Source: Rhodovarius crocodyli (GTDB taxonomy: Bacteria > Pseudomonadota > Alphaproteobacteria > Acetobacterales > Acetobacteraceae). From it: a DNA stretch of 64,000 nt. The notes below the pieces were generated by a model. The model searched no databases, had not been told where the DNA came from, and saw only the letters and a list, made by a program, of their open reading frames with translations. The DNA lies in NCBI GenBank assembly GCA_945901085.1, contig CAMDJV010000012.1:1-64000 (forward strand). The letters run 5' to 3'. Below are positions 54,315-63,139 of the stretch, in pieces (the first letter of the stretch is position 1; the number at the start of each line of letters is the position of its first letter). The translations under genes and the position numbers were made by a program.

Positions 54315-55106
54315 TTATTGCAAAGCACGCAGCCTTTCCTCCACCGTGGCGCGCCATGGCGCATCGCCCGGGGCATCGGCCAGCAGGGCGCGCCAGGTGG
54401 CGCGGGCAATCTCGCGCCGGCCGGCCGCAGCCTCGGCCGCGCCGGTCAGAAAGCGCAGCCTGGGGTCGCCCGGCGCTTCGGCAATGGCGCGGGCCAGCAG
54501 GGTGAGTGCGGTGGCGGATTGGCCGCGCTCCAGCTCCAGCTCCGCCAGATCGCCGGCCAGGCCGGGCTCGAAGCCGGCATCCAGCGCCTCGCGCCAGGCG
54601 GTTGCGGCGGGGCCGATCTGGTTGCGATTGCGCTCGGCATTGCCCAGCAGGATCAGGCCTTGGCGGCGGACATCACCGGCCGGCATTTCGGCCACGCGGG
54701 CGCGCAGTTGGGCCAGCAGGATTTCATCACGCGTGCCCAGCTCCTGCCGCGCTGCGAAGCTGGCCGAGGGCAGGCCGGGGCTGCCATGCAGCAGGTAGAA
54801 GCCCACCGCCAGGGCCGGCACGGCCAGCAGCGTGGCCAGCAGCGGCGCGCGGGCACCGGGGCGCGCCGCCATAGCGGGCGGCGGCGGGGCGGCCAGGAGG
54901 CGGCGCTGCACCTCCAGCATGGCATCGTGATAGGCGGGCTCGCTCAGGCGGCCGGCCTCGCGCTCGCGGGCGAGCTCGGCCAATTGGGCGTGGAACAGCG
55001 CGCGGTCAGCCTCCGCACGGTCCCGTGTTTCGGGTGGCGTGTAGAGCGCCATGGCCAGCGGCGCCAGCAGCACGAGCGCCAGGGCGGCGATGAGAATCCA
55101 GGTCAT
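54315..55106 (-). CDS. ccmI: Cytochrome c maturation protein CcmI
   Basis: A 263-residue protein with two membrane segments near residues 3-20 and 95-115, separated by a loop with [28 protein letters not shown], the CcmI heptad-like region. The C-terminal half is made of TPR-like helices ([21 protein letters not shown]) that hold apocytochrome c for heme attachment. It is the last gene of the ccm operon and is coupled by ATGA to ccmH. Confidence 0.9.
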   Translation of the reverse strand: MTWILIAALALVLLAPLAMALYTPPETRDRAEADRALFHAQLAELAREREAGRLSEPAYHDAMLEVQRRLLAAPPPPAMAARPGARAPLLATLLAVPALAVGFYLLHGSPGLPSASFAARQELGTRDEILLAQLRARVAEMPAGDVRRQGLILLGNAERNRNQIGPAATAWREALDAGFEPGLAGDLAELELERGQSATALTLLARAIAEAPGDPRLRFLTGAAEAAAGRREIARATWRALLADAPGDAPWRATVEERLRALQ

Positions 55107-55546
55107 GATTGTCCGCTTAACTGGTCCAGCCGGGCGCGTTCCTCAGCGGTGAGCGGGGCGGCGGGCACCACCACGGCGCGGCGGCGGCGGATAAGGAAAA
55201 GCCCAAAGAGCAGGGCCAGCAGCGGCGTGGCCCAGAGCAGCCCGGTGGCCAACGAAAAGGGCGGCCGCAGCAGGATGAAATCGCCATAACGGTTTTGCAG
55301 ATAGCCGCGGATGGTGCCGTCATCATCGCCGGCCTGTAGCCTTTCACGGATAATGCGGCGCAGGTCGCGCGCCAGATCAGCGTCGCTATCCTCGATGGAT
55401 TGGCCCTGACAGACCATGCAGCGCACCTCGCGCCCGATGGATTGGGCGCGTTCCTCGGCCGCTGGGTCGGCCAGCCGGTCGCTGGGCAGGAAGGCGGCGA
55501 GGGCGAGGCCGGGCGCCAGCAGGGCGGCGAAAACCAGCCGCCTCAT
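55103..55546 (-). CDS. ccmH: Cytochrome c maturation thioredoxin-like protein CcmH
   Basis: A 147-residue membrane-anchored protein with a signal peptide, the redox motif REVRCMVCQGQSIEDSDAD (Cys-x2-Cys), the three-helix bundle with DLRRIIRERLQAGDD, and a C-terminal anchor (LLWATPLLALLFGLFLIRR). It reduces the apocytochrome CXXCH thiols. It overlaps both neighbours by ATGA. Confidence 0.94.
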   Translation of the reverse strand: MRRLVFAALLAPGLALAAFLPSDRLADPAAEERAQSIGREVRCMVCQGQSIEDSDADLARDLRRIIRERLQAGDDDGTIRGYLQNRYGDFILLRPPFSLATGLLWATPLLALLFGLFLIRRRRAVVVPAAPLTAEERARLDQLSGQS

Positions 55547-56118
55547 GCGTGGCGCCGCAGCAGGGGCTTCACGTCCTCATTCATGATCTCGGCGGTGATG
55601 GGGCCGGCATAGCGCCAGCGGATAATGCCCTGGCGGTCCAGCAAATAGGTCTCCGGCACGCCATAGACGCCCCAGTCGATGGCCACGCGGCCCGGCGGGT
55701 CGGCGCCGAGCCGGGTGAAGGGATCACCGCGGCGGGAGAGGAATTGCCGGGCATCCTCGGCGCGGTCCTTGTAGGAGACGCCGAAGATTGGCACGCCTTC
55801 AGCCTGCAGCGCCATGAATTGAGGGTGCTCGATGATGCAGGGCACGCACCAGCTTGCCCAGAAATTCACTAGCACCGGCCGCGCCAGCCCGCGCAGATCG
55901 GCACTGGAAAGGCCGGGATGGCTCATGCCTTCCACTGGCGGCAGGGTGAAATCGGGTGGGGTGCGCCCCAGCAGGGCCGAGGGCACGCCGCGCGGGTTAA
56001 AACTGCCATTTTGCAGCCCTGAGAGCATGTACCAAAAGCCCAGGCCGCCCAGCGCTGCCACGCCCAGCGGGGCTGCCAGCAGCAGGCGCCGCCGGGGGCG
56101 GGGGGTGAGGTCGCTCAT
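55543..56118 (-). CDS. ccmG: Cytochrome c maturation thioredoxin CcmG (DsbE)
   Basis: A 191-residue periplasmic thioredoxin with an N-terminal anchor, the active site FWASWCVPCIIEHPQF and the cis-Pro in GVYGVPETYLLD. GVSYKDRAEDA is the family loop. ATG 56118 overlaps the ccmF stop by ATGA. It supplies electrons for thiol reduction alongside CcmH. Confidence 0.95.
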   Translation of the reverse strand: MSDLTPRPRRRLLLAAPLGVAALGGLGFWYMLSGLQNGSFNPRGVPSALLGRTPPDFTLPPVEGMSHPGLSSADLRGLARPVLVNFWASWCVPCIIEHPQFMALQAEGVPIFGVSYKDRAEDARQFLSRRGDPFTRLGADPPGRVAIDWGVYGVPETYLLDRQGIIRWRYAGPITAEIMNEDVKPLLRRHA

Positions 56119-58076
56119 GCCGCCGCCGCCGCCTGCCGACGATTGGGGGCGGCCACCCGCACCCGGCGGTCGCTCAACGAAACCCCGGCGCCGAGGGCCA
56201 TGATATAGGCCCCCAGCCAAATCCAGGGTGCGAGCGGGTTGTGATGAATGCGCAGCACCGCGCCGCCATCGCGCTCCTCGCCCAGCACGATGTAGAGGTC
56301 ACGCATCAGATTGGTGCGGATGGCCGCCTCCGTCGTGGTCATGCGGCCGATGGGGAAGGTGCGCCGCGCCGGGGTCATCACAAAGGCGACCTGGCCCTCG
56401 ATCAGCACCGAGACATCGGCCCGGCGGGCGGTGAAATTCGGCCCCGGCGCATCGCGCACGCCATCAAAGCGCCATTCATAGCCGGCGAAGCGGGTGGATT
56501 GGCCAGGGTTGAGCGCCACCAGGGTTTCGCTGGCCAGACCCATGCCGGCAATGCCCAGCGCGGTGACGCCCATGCCGGCATGGGCAATGGCCGCACCCCA
56601 GGCCGAGCGGGGCAGGTTTTTCGCCCGCGTCAGCGCGATGCGCGCCCCCTGCCGGAACAGGCCGATACGATCAACAATATCGGTGGCCGCGCCGGCGATG
56701 AGCCAAAGCCCCAGGCCAAAACCCAGTGCTGGCCAGAATTTTGCCCCGGTCAGCGCCAGCGCCAGGCCGAAGCCGCCCAGGGCGAGCAGCGCTGCCCACC
56801 ATAGCCGCTGTATCACTGGCCAGAGTGCGGCGCGCTTCCAGGGCAGCAGCGGCCCCAGCGCCATGGCGGCAATCAGCGGCAAAGCCAGCGGCAGGGTGGC
56901 CAGATTGAAAAAGGGCGGGCCGACCGAGATCATCTGCCCCGCCACCAGATCGAGGAACAAGGGGTAGAGCGTGCCCACCAGCACCACGGCGGCAATGCAG
57001 CACAGCAGCAAATTATTCAGCACCAGCGCGCCCTCGCGCGAGATGGGCGCGAAGACCCCCTGCGGCACCATGGAAGGCGCCCGCCAGGCGAAAAGCGCGA
57101 AGGCGCCGCCAATGTAAAATCCCAGCATCGCCAGAATGAACACGCCGCGCGCCGGATCGGCGGCGAAAGTGTGCACGCTGTTCAGCACCCCCGAGCGCAC
57201 CAGGAAGGTGCCGAGCATCGATAGCGCAAAGGCCAGCAGCGCCAGCAGCACCGTCCAGATTTTCAGCGCGCCGCGCTTTTCGACGACGATGGCGGAATGC
57301 AGCAGCGCGGTGGAAGCCAGCCAGGGCAGCAGGGAGGAATTCTCCACCGGGTCCCAAAACCAATAGCCGCCCCAGCCCAACTCGTAATAAGCCCACCATG
57401 AGCCCAGCGCGATGCCGCAGGTGAGAAACGCCCATGAGGCCAGCGCCCAGGGCCGTACCCAAGCACCCCAGGCGGCATCCACCCTTCCCTCGATCAGCGC
57501 GGCCACGGCGAAGGCGAAGGTGACGGCAGTGCCGACATAACCGAGGTAAAGCAGGGGCGGATGCAAGGCGAGGCCGAAATCCTGCAGCAGCGGGTTCAGC
57601 CCCTGGCCATCCGGCGCGGGGGGCCACATCCGGTCAAAAGGGTTGGAGGTGAAAAGGATGAAGAGCAGGAAGCCGGTGGCAATCGCCCCCAGAACCCCCA
57701 GCACCCGCGCCTGCAACACGCTGGGCAAATCCCGCCCGAAAGCCGCCACCGCAGCGCCGCAGAGGGTGAGCACCAGCACCCACAACACCATCGACCCCTC
57801 GTGATTCCCCCAGGTGCCGGTGATCTTGTAGATCATTGGTTTATCGGAATGACTATTCTGCACCACATTGGCCACCGAGGTGTCATTCACCGCATAGCTG
57901 GTGGCGAGGCAGATGAAGGCGACCAGCACTGAGAGCATGGCGGCATTGGCGAGCGGCTGGCCCGCGGCCATCATTCTGGCATCGCCTGCCCGGGCGCCCA
58001 GCATGGGCAGCACCATCTGCGCGGCGCAGAAGGCCAGCGCCATGGCCAGGGCGAAATGGCCGAGTTCGGGGATCAT
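56115..58076 (-). CDS. ccmF: Heme lyase CcmF
   Basis: A 653-residue membrane protein with about fifteen segments. The WWD heme-handling motif is GSWWAYYELGWGGYWFWDPVEN near residue 235 (given in two halves: GSWWAYYELGWGG and YWFWDPVENSS). TGTWGNHEGSMVLW and several conserved His residues also fit. It attaches heme to apocytochrome c. ATG 58076 overlaps the ccmE stop. Confidence 0.96.
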   Translation of the reverse strand: MIPELGHFALAMALAFCAAQMVLPMLGARAGDARMMAAGQPLANAAMLSVLVAFICLATSYAVNDTSVANVVQNSHSDKPMIYKITGTWGNHEGSMVLWVLVLTLCGAAVAAFGRDLPSVLQARVLGVLGAIATGFLLFILFTSNPFDRMWPPAPDGQGLNPLLQDFGLALHPPLLYLGYVGTAVTFAFAVAALIEGRVDAAWGAWVRPWALASWAFLTCGIALGSWWAYYELGWGGYWFWDPVENSSLLPWLASTALLHSAIVVEKRGALKIWTVLLALLAFALSMLGTFLVRSGVLNSVHTFAADPARGVFILAMLGFYIGGAFALFAWRAPSMVPQGVFAPISREGALVLNNLLLCCIAAVVLVGTLYPLFLDLVAGQMISVGPPFFNLATLPLALPLIAAMALGPLLPWKRAALWPVIQRLWWAALLALGGFGLALALTGAKFWPALGFGLGLWLIAGAATDIVDRIGLFRQGARIALTRAKNLPRSAWGAAIAHAGMGVTALGIAGMGLASETLVALNPGQSTRFAGYEWRFDGVRDAPGPNFTARRADVSVLIEGQVAFVMTPARRTFPIGRMTTTEAAIRTNLMRDLYIVLGEERDGGAVLRIHHNPLAPWIWLGAYIMALGAGVSLSDRRVRVAAPNRRQAAAAA

Positions 58077-58558
58077 GCGCCGGGCCTGCCGCCGGCTGGT
58101 GGTGCCGTGCCGCTGGCCGGGTTCCAATGGCCCGAGCGGCGCAGCGCCTCGGCCACCTCGGGCGGCATATAGTTTTCATCATGCCGTGCCAGCACTTCGC
58201 GCGCCATGAACACTCCACCTGGGCCCATCTGGCCGAGGGTGACCACGCCCTGGCCCTCGCGGAACAAATCCGGCAGCACGCCGGCATATTGCACGCCCAC
58301 GGTGCTGCGCCCGTCGGTCACGCGGAAGGCAACGGAGGGCCGGCCCTCCGGCGTGCTGCCGCGGGTGACACTGCCCTCCTCGACCAGGCCGCCGAGGCGA
58401 AAGGCGCGGCCGGGCGGTGGCGGTTCGGCCGCGATATCGCTGGGGCTGCGGAAGAAGACCAGATTATCCTGGAATGCGGTGAGCGTGAGCGCTGTGGCGG
58501 TGCCAAGGCCCAGCGCGCAGAGCAACAGGATGGTCAGGCGGCGGCGCTTGCGCGTCAT
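58073..58558 (-). CDS. ccmE: Heme chaperone CcmE
   Basis: A 161-residue periplasmic chaperone with an N-terminal anchor and an OB fold. The heme-binding His lies in VLARHDENYMPPEV near residue 127, and the preceding FRLGGLVEEGSV is typical. It carries heme from CcmC to CcmF. It is followed by an ATGA overlap with ccmF. Confidence 0.96.
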   Translation of the reverse strand: MTRKRRRLTILLLCALGLGTATALTLTAFQDNLVFFRSPSDIAAEPPPPGRAFRLGGLVEEGSVTRGSTPEGRPSVAFRVTDGRSTVGVQYAGVLPDLFREGQGVVTLGQMGPGGVFMAREVLARHDENYMPPEVAEALRRSGHWNPASGTAPPAGGRPGA

Positions 58559-58559
58559 G

Positions 58560-58691
58560 TCAGTGGCGTTCCAACCGGTCGAGGTTTTTCCGCGCCGCGC
58601 GGATGCGCGCCGCGATGATCAGGCAAAGGGCCGCGAAGCTGCCCAGCACGGCGCCGTAGCTGAGGGTGATGTGCCACCAATGCCAGCTCAT
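58560..58691 (-). CDS. ccmD: Heme exporter accessory protein CcmD
   Basis: A 43-residue protein starting MSWHWWHITLSYGAV with one membrane segment and a basic, helical tail (RIRAARKNLDRLERH). Size and layout are those of CcmD, which helps release CcmE from CcmC. The ATG at 58691 overlaps the ccmC stop (ATGA), and the stop is one base before the ccmE ATG. It was found by reading the gap between ccmC and ccmE. Confidence 0.88.
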   Translation of the reverse strand: MSWHWWHITLSYGAVLGSFAALCLIIAARIRAARKNLDRLERH

Positions 58692-59488
58692 GGCGCGATG
58701 CCCCGGCCGTCATTTGCGGGCAGGTTTTCTGCCTTGCGCGCCGCGGCCATTTGCAGGGCGCGCAGCCGCCGCTCCAGCAGCCCAGCCCTTGTGGCGGCCA
58801 GCGCCAGCGCGGCGAAGGCCAGCGAAAACCCCAGCGCGCAGGTCAGCAGCGGGTAGAGGATATCCACATGCAGCCCCGGCGCGGCGAGGCGGGTGACCGA
58901 GGCCGGCTGGTGCAGTGTATTCCACCAATCCACCGAGAATTTCACGATGGGCACATTCACCGCGCCGATCAGCGCCAGAATGGCCCCCATGCGGGCGCCG
59001 CGCTCCTGATCGTCAAAGGCGCGGGTCAGCGCGGCATGGCCAACCCAGAGGAAGAACAGCACCAGCACCGAGGTCAGCCGCGCATCCCACACCCACCAGG
59101 TGCCCCACATCGGCCGGCCCCAAAGGCTGCCGGTGAGCAGGCAGAGCGCGGTGGCGGTGGCGCCGATGGGCGAAAGCTCGCGCGCCGCGACATCGGCCAG
59201 CGGATGCTTCCAGACCAGCGCCATGACGCTGAGCACCACCAAGCCGGTATAGCCACCCATGGCCAGCCAAGCCATCGGCACATGCACATACATGATGCGC
59301 ACCGTCTCACCCTGCTGCCAGTCCGGCGGCGAGAAGGCCAGGCCCCAGGCAAGGCCAATGCCCAGCACGACCAGCGCCGCCACCGTCAACCATGGCAGCA
59401 GCCAATCGGTCACGCGCAGGAATCGGCCAGGGTTGGCCAGGAAATGCAGCCTGGAGACCGCCCGAGGTGTTGTTGTTGCCGTGCTCAC
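58688..59488 (-). CDS. ccmC: Heme exporter protein CcmC
   Basis: A 266-residue membrane protein with six segments. It shows the WWD motif WGRPMWGTWWVWDARLTS near residue 130 and the two conserved His residues (YVHVPMAWLA and WWNTLHQPAS). CcmC loads heme on CcmE. It is the first gene of the cluster here; ccmA and ccmB are not adjacent. Confidence 0.95.
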   Translation of the reverse strand: MSTATTTPRAVSRLHFLANPGRFLRVTDWLLPWLTVAALVVLGIGLAWGLAFSPPDWQQGETVRIMYVHVPMAWLAMGGYTGLVVLSVMALVWKHPLADVAARELSPIGATATALCLLTGSLWGRPMWGTWWVWDARLTSVLVLFFLWVGHAALTRAFDDQERGARMGAILALIGAVNVPIVKFSVDWWNTLHQPASVTRLAAPGLHVDILYPLLTCALGFSLAFAALALAATRAGLLERRLRALQMAAARKAENLPANDGRGIAP

Positions 59489-59551
59489 CAGCGCAATCTA
59501 GGTACGAATTGCCCGGGGCGAAAGCTTTGGCTGCACAATTGCGAGGAAATC

Positions 59552-59971
59552 ATGGCGTATTGGCTGGTGAAGAGTGAACCCGACGTTTTTGGTTGGAATC
59601 AGCAGGTGGCCAATGGCGTGGAGCCATGGACCGGCGTGCGCAACGCCATGGCCGCGAATAACCTGAAGGCGATGAAGCAGGGCGACCTGTCATTCTTCTA
59701 CCATTCCAATATCGGCAAAGAAATTGTCGGCGTGGTGCGGGTGGTGCGCGAGGCCTATCCCGACCCCACCGATGAGACCGGCCGCTGGGTTTGCGTGGAT
59801 GTGCAGGCGGTGAGCGGCTTTCCCAAACCCGTCACCCTGGCCGAGATCAAGGCCGACCCCGAATTTGCCGAATTGGCCCTGGTGCGGATGAGCCGGCTTT
59901 CGGTGATGGCGGTGAGCGAGCCGCATTGGAAGAAGCTGGCGAAGATGGGCGGCTGGAAGAAGCCGAAATGA
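59552..59971 (+). CDS. EVE domain protein
   Basis: A 139-residue protein with the EVE pattern: MAYWLVKSEPDVFGW, WTGVRNAMAANNLKAMKQGD and FYHSNIGKEIVGV. EVE domains are related to YTH and PUA folds and bind modified nucleic-acid bases. No restriction genes are nearby. It is coupled to the Rieske gene by ATGA. Confidence 0.93.
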   Translation: MAYWLVKSEPDVFGWNQQVANGVEPWTGVRNAMAANNLKAMKQGDLSFFYHSNIGKEIVGVVRVVREAYPDPTDETGRWVCVDVQAVSGFPKPVTLAEIKADPEFAELALVRMSRLSVMAVSEPHWKKLAKMGGWKKPK

Positions 59972-60312
59972 GCGAGAGACTCTTATGCGCGCTCGATGAC
60001 ATCGCCGATGGCGGCTCGCGCGGCTTTCCGGCGGCGCCGGGCGGCTTCATCGGGCTTTTCGCCGTGCGGCGGGGAGAGGCGGTTTTCGTCTATGTGAATT
60101 CCTGCCCGCATGTGGGGTTGCCGCTGGAGATGCAGCCGCATCGGTTTTTGGATGAGGCGGGCGAGCGGATCATCTGCGCCGCGCATGGCGCGACGTTCCG
60201 GGTGGAGGATGGGCTGTGCATGGCCGGCCCCTGCGAGGGCGAGGGGCTGGAGGTGGTGCCGGTGAGGATCGAGGCCGGGCATGTCTATGTGCCTGCGAAA
60301 GCCGGCCTTTGA
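59968..60312 (+). CDS. Rieske [2Fe-2S] protein
   Basis: A 114-residue soluble protein with Cys-x-His in SCPHVGLPLE and Cys-x2-His in IICAAHGATF, the Rieske cluster ligands. It resembles small ferredoxin components or NirD-like proteins. The overlap with the EVE gene suggests joint translation, but a functional link is unknown. Confidence 0.9.
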   Translation: MSERLLCALDDIADGGSRGFPAAPGGFIGLFAVRRGEAVFVYVNSCPHVGLPLEMQPHRFLDEAGERIICAAHGATFRVEDGLCMAGPCEGEGLEVVPVRIEAGHVYVPAKAGL

Positions 60313-60322
60313 TCCGAAGCCC

Positions 60323-62635
60323 CTAGCGCGGCCCCGCCTGATAAGCCGCCAGACACGCCATATCCAGCAACTGGTTCACCCCCACCTGCATCGGCACAAT
60401 CTGCGCCGGCTTGTCGAGCCCCATCAGCACCGGCCCAATCGTGGTCGCGCTGGTCAAATGCGGCACCGCCTTGGTCAGAATATGCGCCGCATGCAGCCCG
60501 GGCATCACCAGCACATTGGCCGGCCCGGTGAGCCGGCAGAAGGGATACAAAGCCTCCCTCAGCTTCGGGTCCAGCGCTACATCGGCGGCCATTTCGCCGT
60601 CATATTCGAAATCCTGGCGCTCTGCGTCCAACAGCTTCACCGCCTCGCGCACGCTGCCGGGGATGACGCCCTTGGGGTCGCCAAAGGTGGAGAAACTAAG
60701 GAAGGCCACGCGCGGCTCCAGCCCCAGCCGCCGCGCCGCCACCGCCGCACGCCGGGCGATCATCGCCAGCGTTGCCGCATCCGGCCGTTCATGGATGGCG
60801 GTGTCGGCCACCAGCACGGTGCCCGAGACGCGGGCCACCATCATCGTCAGGCCGAAGAGGACGCCATGCGCATCGGCATCGAGCGCCATGCGCACGCCTT
60901 CCAGCGCCGCCGAATAGCTGCGGGTCTCGCCCGTCACCAGCGCATCCGCATCGCCCATCGCCACCATGCAGGCGGCAAAGACGTTGCGGTCCTGGTTCAC
61001 CAGGCGCTGGCAATCGCGGAACAGAAAACCGTCGCGCTGGCGCTTGGCATAGAGCCAATCGGCATAGCCACGGGTGCGGTCAGACAGGCGGGCATTGATC
61101 ACCTCCACCTGCTCGGGCAGGGCCACGCCCAGGGCGGCGACGGTGGCGCCTATCCGCTCCTCGCGCCCCACCAGCACCGCCGTGCCATAGCCGGCATGGG
61201 CATAGGCGATGGCGGCGCGAATCACCTTCTCCTCCTCGCCCTCGGCGAAGACGGTGCGCTTGGGTGAAATACGCACCGCGTCATGGATATTCTCCAGCGC
61301 ATTGGCCGCCGCATCCAACCGCCCCGTCAGGTCACGCACATAGCGCGCATGGTCGGTCAGCGGTTTTTGCGCCACGCCCGATTGCATCGCTGCCAGTGCC
61401 ACCGCCGCCGGCACGCGCGAGATCAGCCGCGGGTCGAAGGCATTGGGGATGATGTATTCCGGCCCGAAGATCAGCCGCTTGCCTGCACCCGAGCGGGCCA
61501 CCTCTTCCGGCACCTCTTCGCGCGCCAGCTGCGCCAGCGCCTCGGCGGCGGCCACTTTCATCGCGTCATTGATGGTGCGCGCGCGCACATCCAGCGCGCC
61601 CCGAAAAATAAAGGGGAAGCCCAGCACATTATTCACCTGGTTCGGATAATCCGAACGCCCGGTGGCGATGATGCAGTCCGGCCGCGCTGCCTTCGCCTCC
61701 TCGGGGGTGATTTCCGGGTCGGGGTTGGCCATGGCGAAGATGATGGGGTTGGGCGCCATGCTGCGCAGCATCTCAGGCGTCAGCGCGCCCTTCACCGAAA
61801 GGCCGAAGAACACGTCGCAACCTTCAAGCGCCTGGGCCAGGGTGCGGCGGTCGGTCTGCACCGCATGCGCCGATTTCCACTGATTCATGCCCTCGGTCCG
61901 GCCGCGATAGACCACGCCCTTGGTGTCGCACAGCATGATATTTTCGGGCCGCATGCCCATGGCGCGCACCAACTCGGCGCAGGCGATGGCGGCCGCACCC
62001 GCGCCATTGATCACCAGCCGCGTGGTCGCCAATTCGCGCCCCGTCAGATGGCAGGCATTGATCAGCCCGGCGGCGGCGACGATGGCGGTGCCGTGCTGGT
62101 CGTCATGAAACACCGGGATGTCCATCATCTCGCGCAGTTGCTGCTCGATGACGAAGCATTCCGGCGCCTTGATATCCTCAAGGTTGATGCCGCCAAAGGA
62201 GGGGCTGAGATAGCGCACCGCGTTGACGAAAGCGTCCGGGTCCTCGGTATCAATGCACAGGTCGATGCCATCGACATCGGCGAAGCGCTTGAAGAGCGCC
62301 ACCTTGCCCTCCATCACCGGCTTGGACGCCAGCGCCCCCAGATTGCCCAGCCCCAGCACCGCCGTGCCGTTGGAAATCACCGCGACGAAATTGCCCTTGG
62401 AGGTGTAATCATAAGCCAGCGAGGGATCGCGCGCGATGTGCAGGCAGGGCTCGGCCACGCCGGGCGAATAGGCCAAGGAGAGGTCGCGCGCGGTGACCAG
62501 CGGCTTGGTCAGCCGGATCTCCAGCTTGCCCGGCCGGCCCTCGCGGTGCATCGCCAATGCCTCCTCGCCGGTGACGCGCGCGGTGCGGCCATCGGCCGGC
62601 GCGGCGGGGGGGAGGTCCTTGCGGATATCGTCCAT
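60323..62635 (-). CDS. maeB: NADP-dependent malic enzyme, fused to a phosphotransacetylase-like domain
   Basis: A 770-residue protein. The malic enzyme half (to ~430) shows [36 protein letters not shown] and the dinucleotide motif [14 protein letters not shown]. The C-terminal half resembles phosphate acetyltransferase ([35 protein letters not shown]) and is thought to be regulatory. It converts malate to pyruvate with NADPH formation. ATG 62635 gives the family N-terminus. Confidence 0.95.
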   Translation of the reverse strand: MDDIRKDLPPAAPADGRTARVTGEEALAMHREGRPGKLEIRLTKPLVTARDLSLAYSPGVAEPCLHIARDPSLAYDYTSKGNFVAVISNGTAVLGLGNLGALASKPVMEGKVALFKRFADVDGIDLCIDTEDPDAFVNAVRYLSPSFGGINLEDIKAPECFVIEQQLREMMDIPVFHDDQHGTAIVAAAGLINACHLTGRELATTRLVINGAGAAAIACAELVRAMGMRPENIMLCDTKGVVYRGRTEGMNQWKSAHAVQTDRRTLAQALEGCDVFFGLSVKGALTPEMLRSMAPNPIIFAMANPDPEITPEEAKAARPDCIIATGRSDYPNQVNNVLGFPFIFRGALDVRARTINDAMKVAAAEALAQLAREEVPEEVARSGAGKRLIFGPEYIIPNAFDPRLISRVPAAVALAAMQSGVAQKPLTDHARYVRDLTGRLDAAANALENIHDAVRISPKRTVFAEGEEEKVIRAAIAYAHAGYGTAVLVGREERIGATVAALGVALPEQVEVINARLSDRTRGYADWLYAKRQRDGFLFRDCQRLVNQDRNVFAACMVAMGDADALVTGETRSYSAALEGVRMALDADAHGVLFGLTMMVARVSGTVLVADTAIHERPDAATLAMIARRAAVAARRLGLEPRVAFLSFSTFGDPKGVIPGSVREAVKLLDAERQDFEYDGEMAADVALDPKLREALYPFCRLTGPANVLVMPGLHAAHILTKAVPHLTSATTIGPVLMGLDKPAQIVPMQVGVNQLLDMACLAAYQAGPR

Positions 62636-62639
62636 GGGT

Positions 62640-63023
62640 TCAGGCTTTCTCTGGAATAGCGAAGGTGAGCTCGACCTTCGCACCGGCGGGGTCGTTCATG
62701 AAAATCTGGTGCAGCGGGAATCCTGGCACAGGTGCCTCGTCGAACACCACGCCATGGGCACGCAACCTAAGCCGCGTGCCCTCCATGTCGCGGGCGCGGA
62801 AGGAGACATGGTCATAGGGCCCAGGCCCTGCCGGCCGCTCGCCCGGGCGGGTGGAAATATGCACCACCGGGTTGTCGCCCAGGTAGAACCATAGGCCAGG
62901 GGTGGCGAAATTCGGCCGGGGGCCAGCGCGCAGGCCAAGCACATCGCCATAGAAATGCTGCATCGCCGGCAGGTCTTCCAGCCGGCAACGGATGTTGAAA
63001 TGGTCGATATGGTCCAGCTGCAT
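62640..63023 (-). CDS. VOC family (glyoxalase/dioxygenase-fold) protein
   Basis: A 127-residue protein beginning MQLDHIDHFNIRC, where the first metal-binding His lies, with FYGDVLGLRAGPRP, YDHVSFRARDMEG (second His) and KVELTF carrying the likely Glu ligand. Substrate unknown. ATG 63023 has GAGGA about 10 bases upstream; an in-frame ATG at 63053 is possible. It ends 4 bases before the maeB start. Confidence 0.85.
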   Translation of the reverse strand: MQLDHIDHFNIRCRLEDLPAMQHFYGDVLGLRAGPRPNFATPGLWFYLGDNPVVHISTRPGERPAGPGPYDHVSFRARDMEGTRLRLRAHGVVFDEAPVPGFPLHQIFMNDPAGAKVELTFAIPEKA

Positions 63024-63139
63024 GGCCCGGTTCCTCGATGCGCTTTGGGCCATTGTCGCGCCTGCGCGCGCCGGGCGATAGCCACTCATCTCGCACCCGC
63101 GAAGGGACGCGGGCGAAAACACTTGCTATCGTGGCCGCG

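Noticed and set aside
61283-62659. A 458-codon plus-strand open frame
   Set aside because: Antisense to maeB, with His/Arg/Gly-rich composition and no motif.
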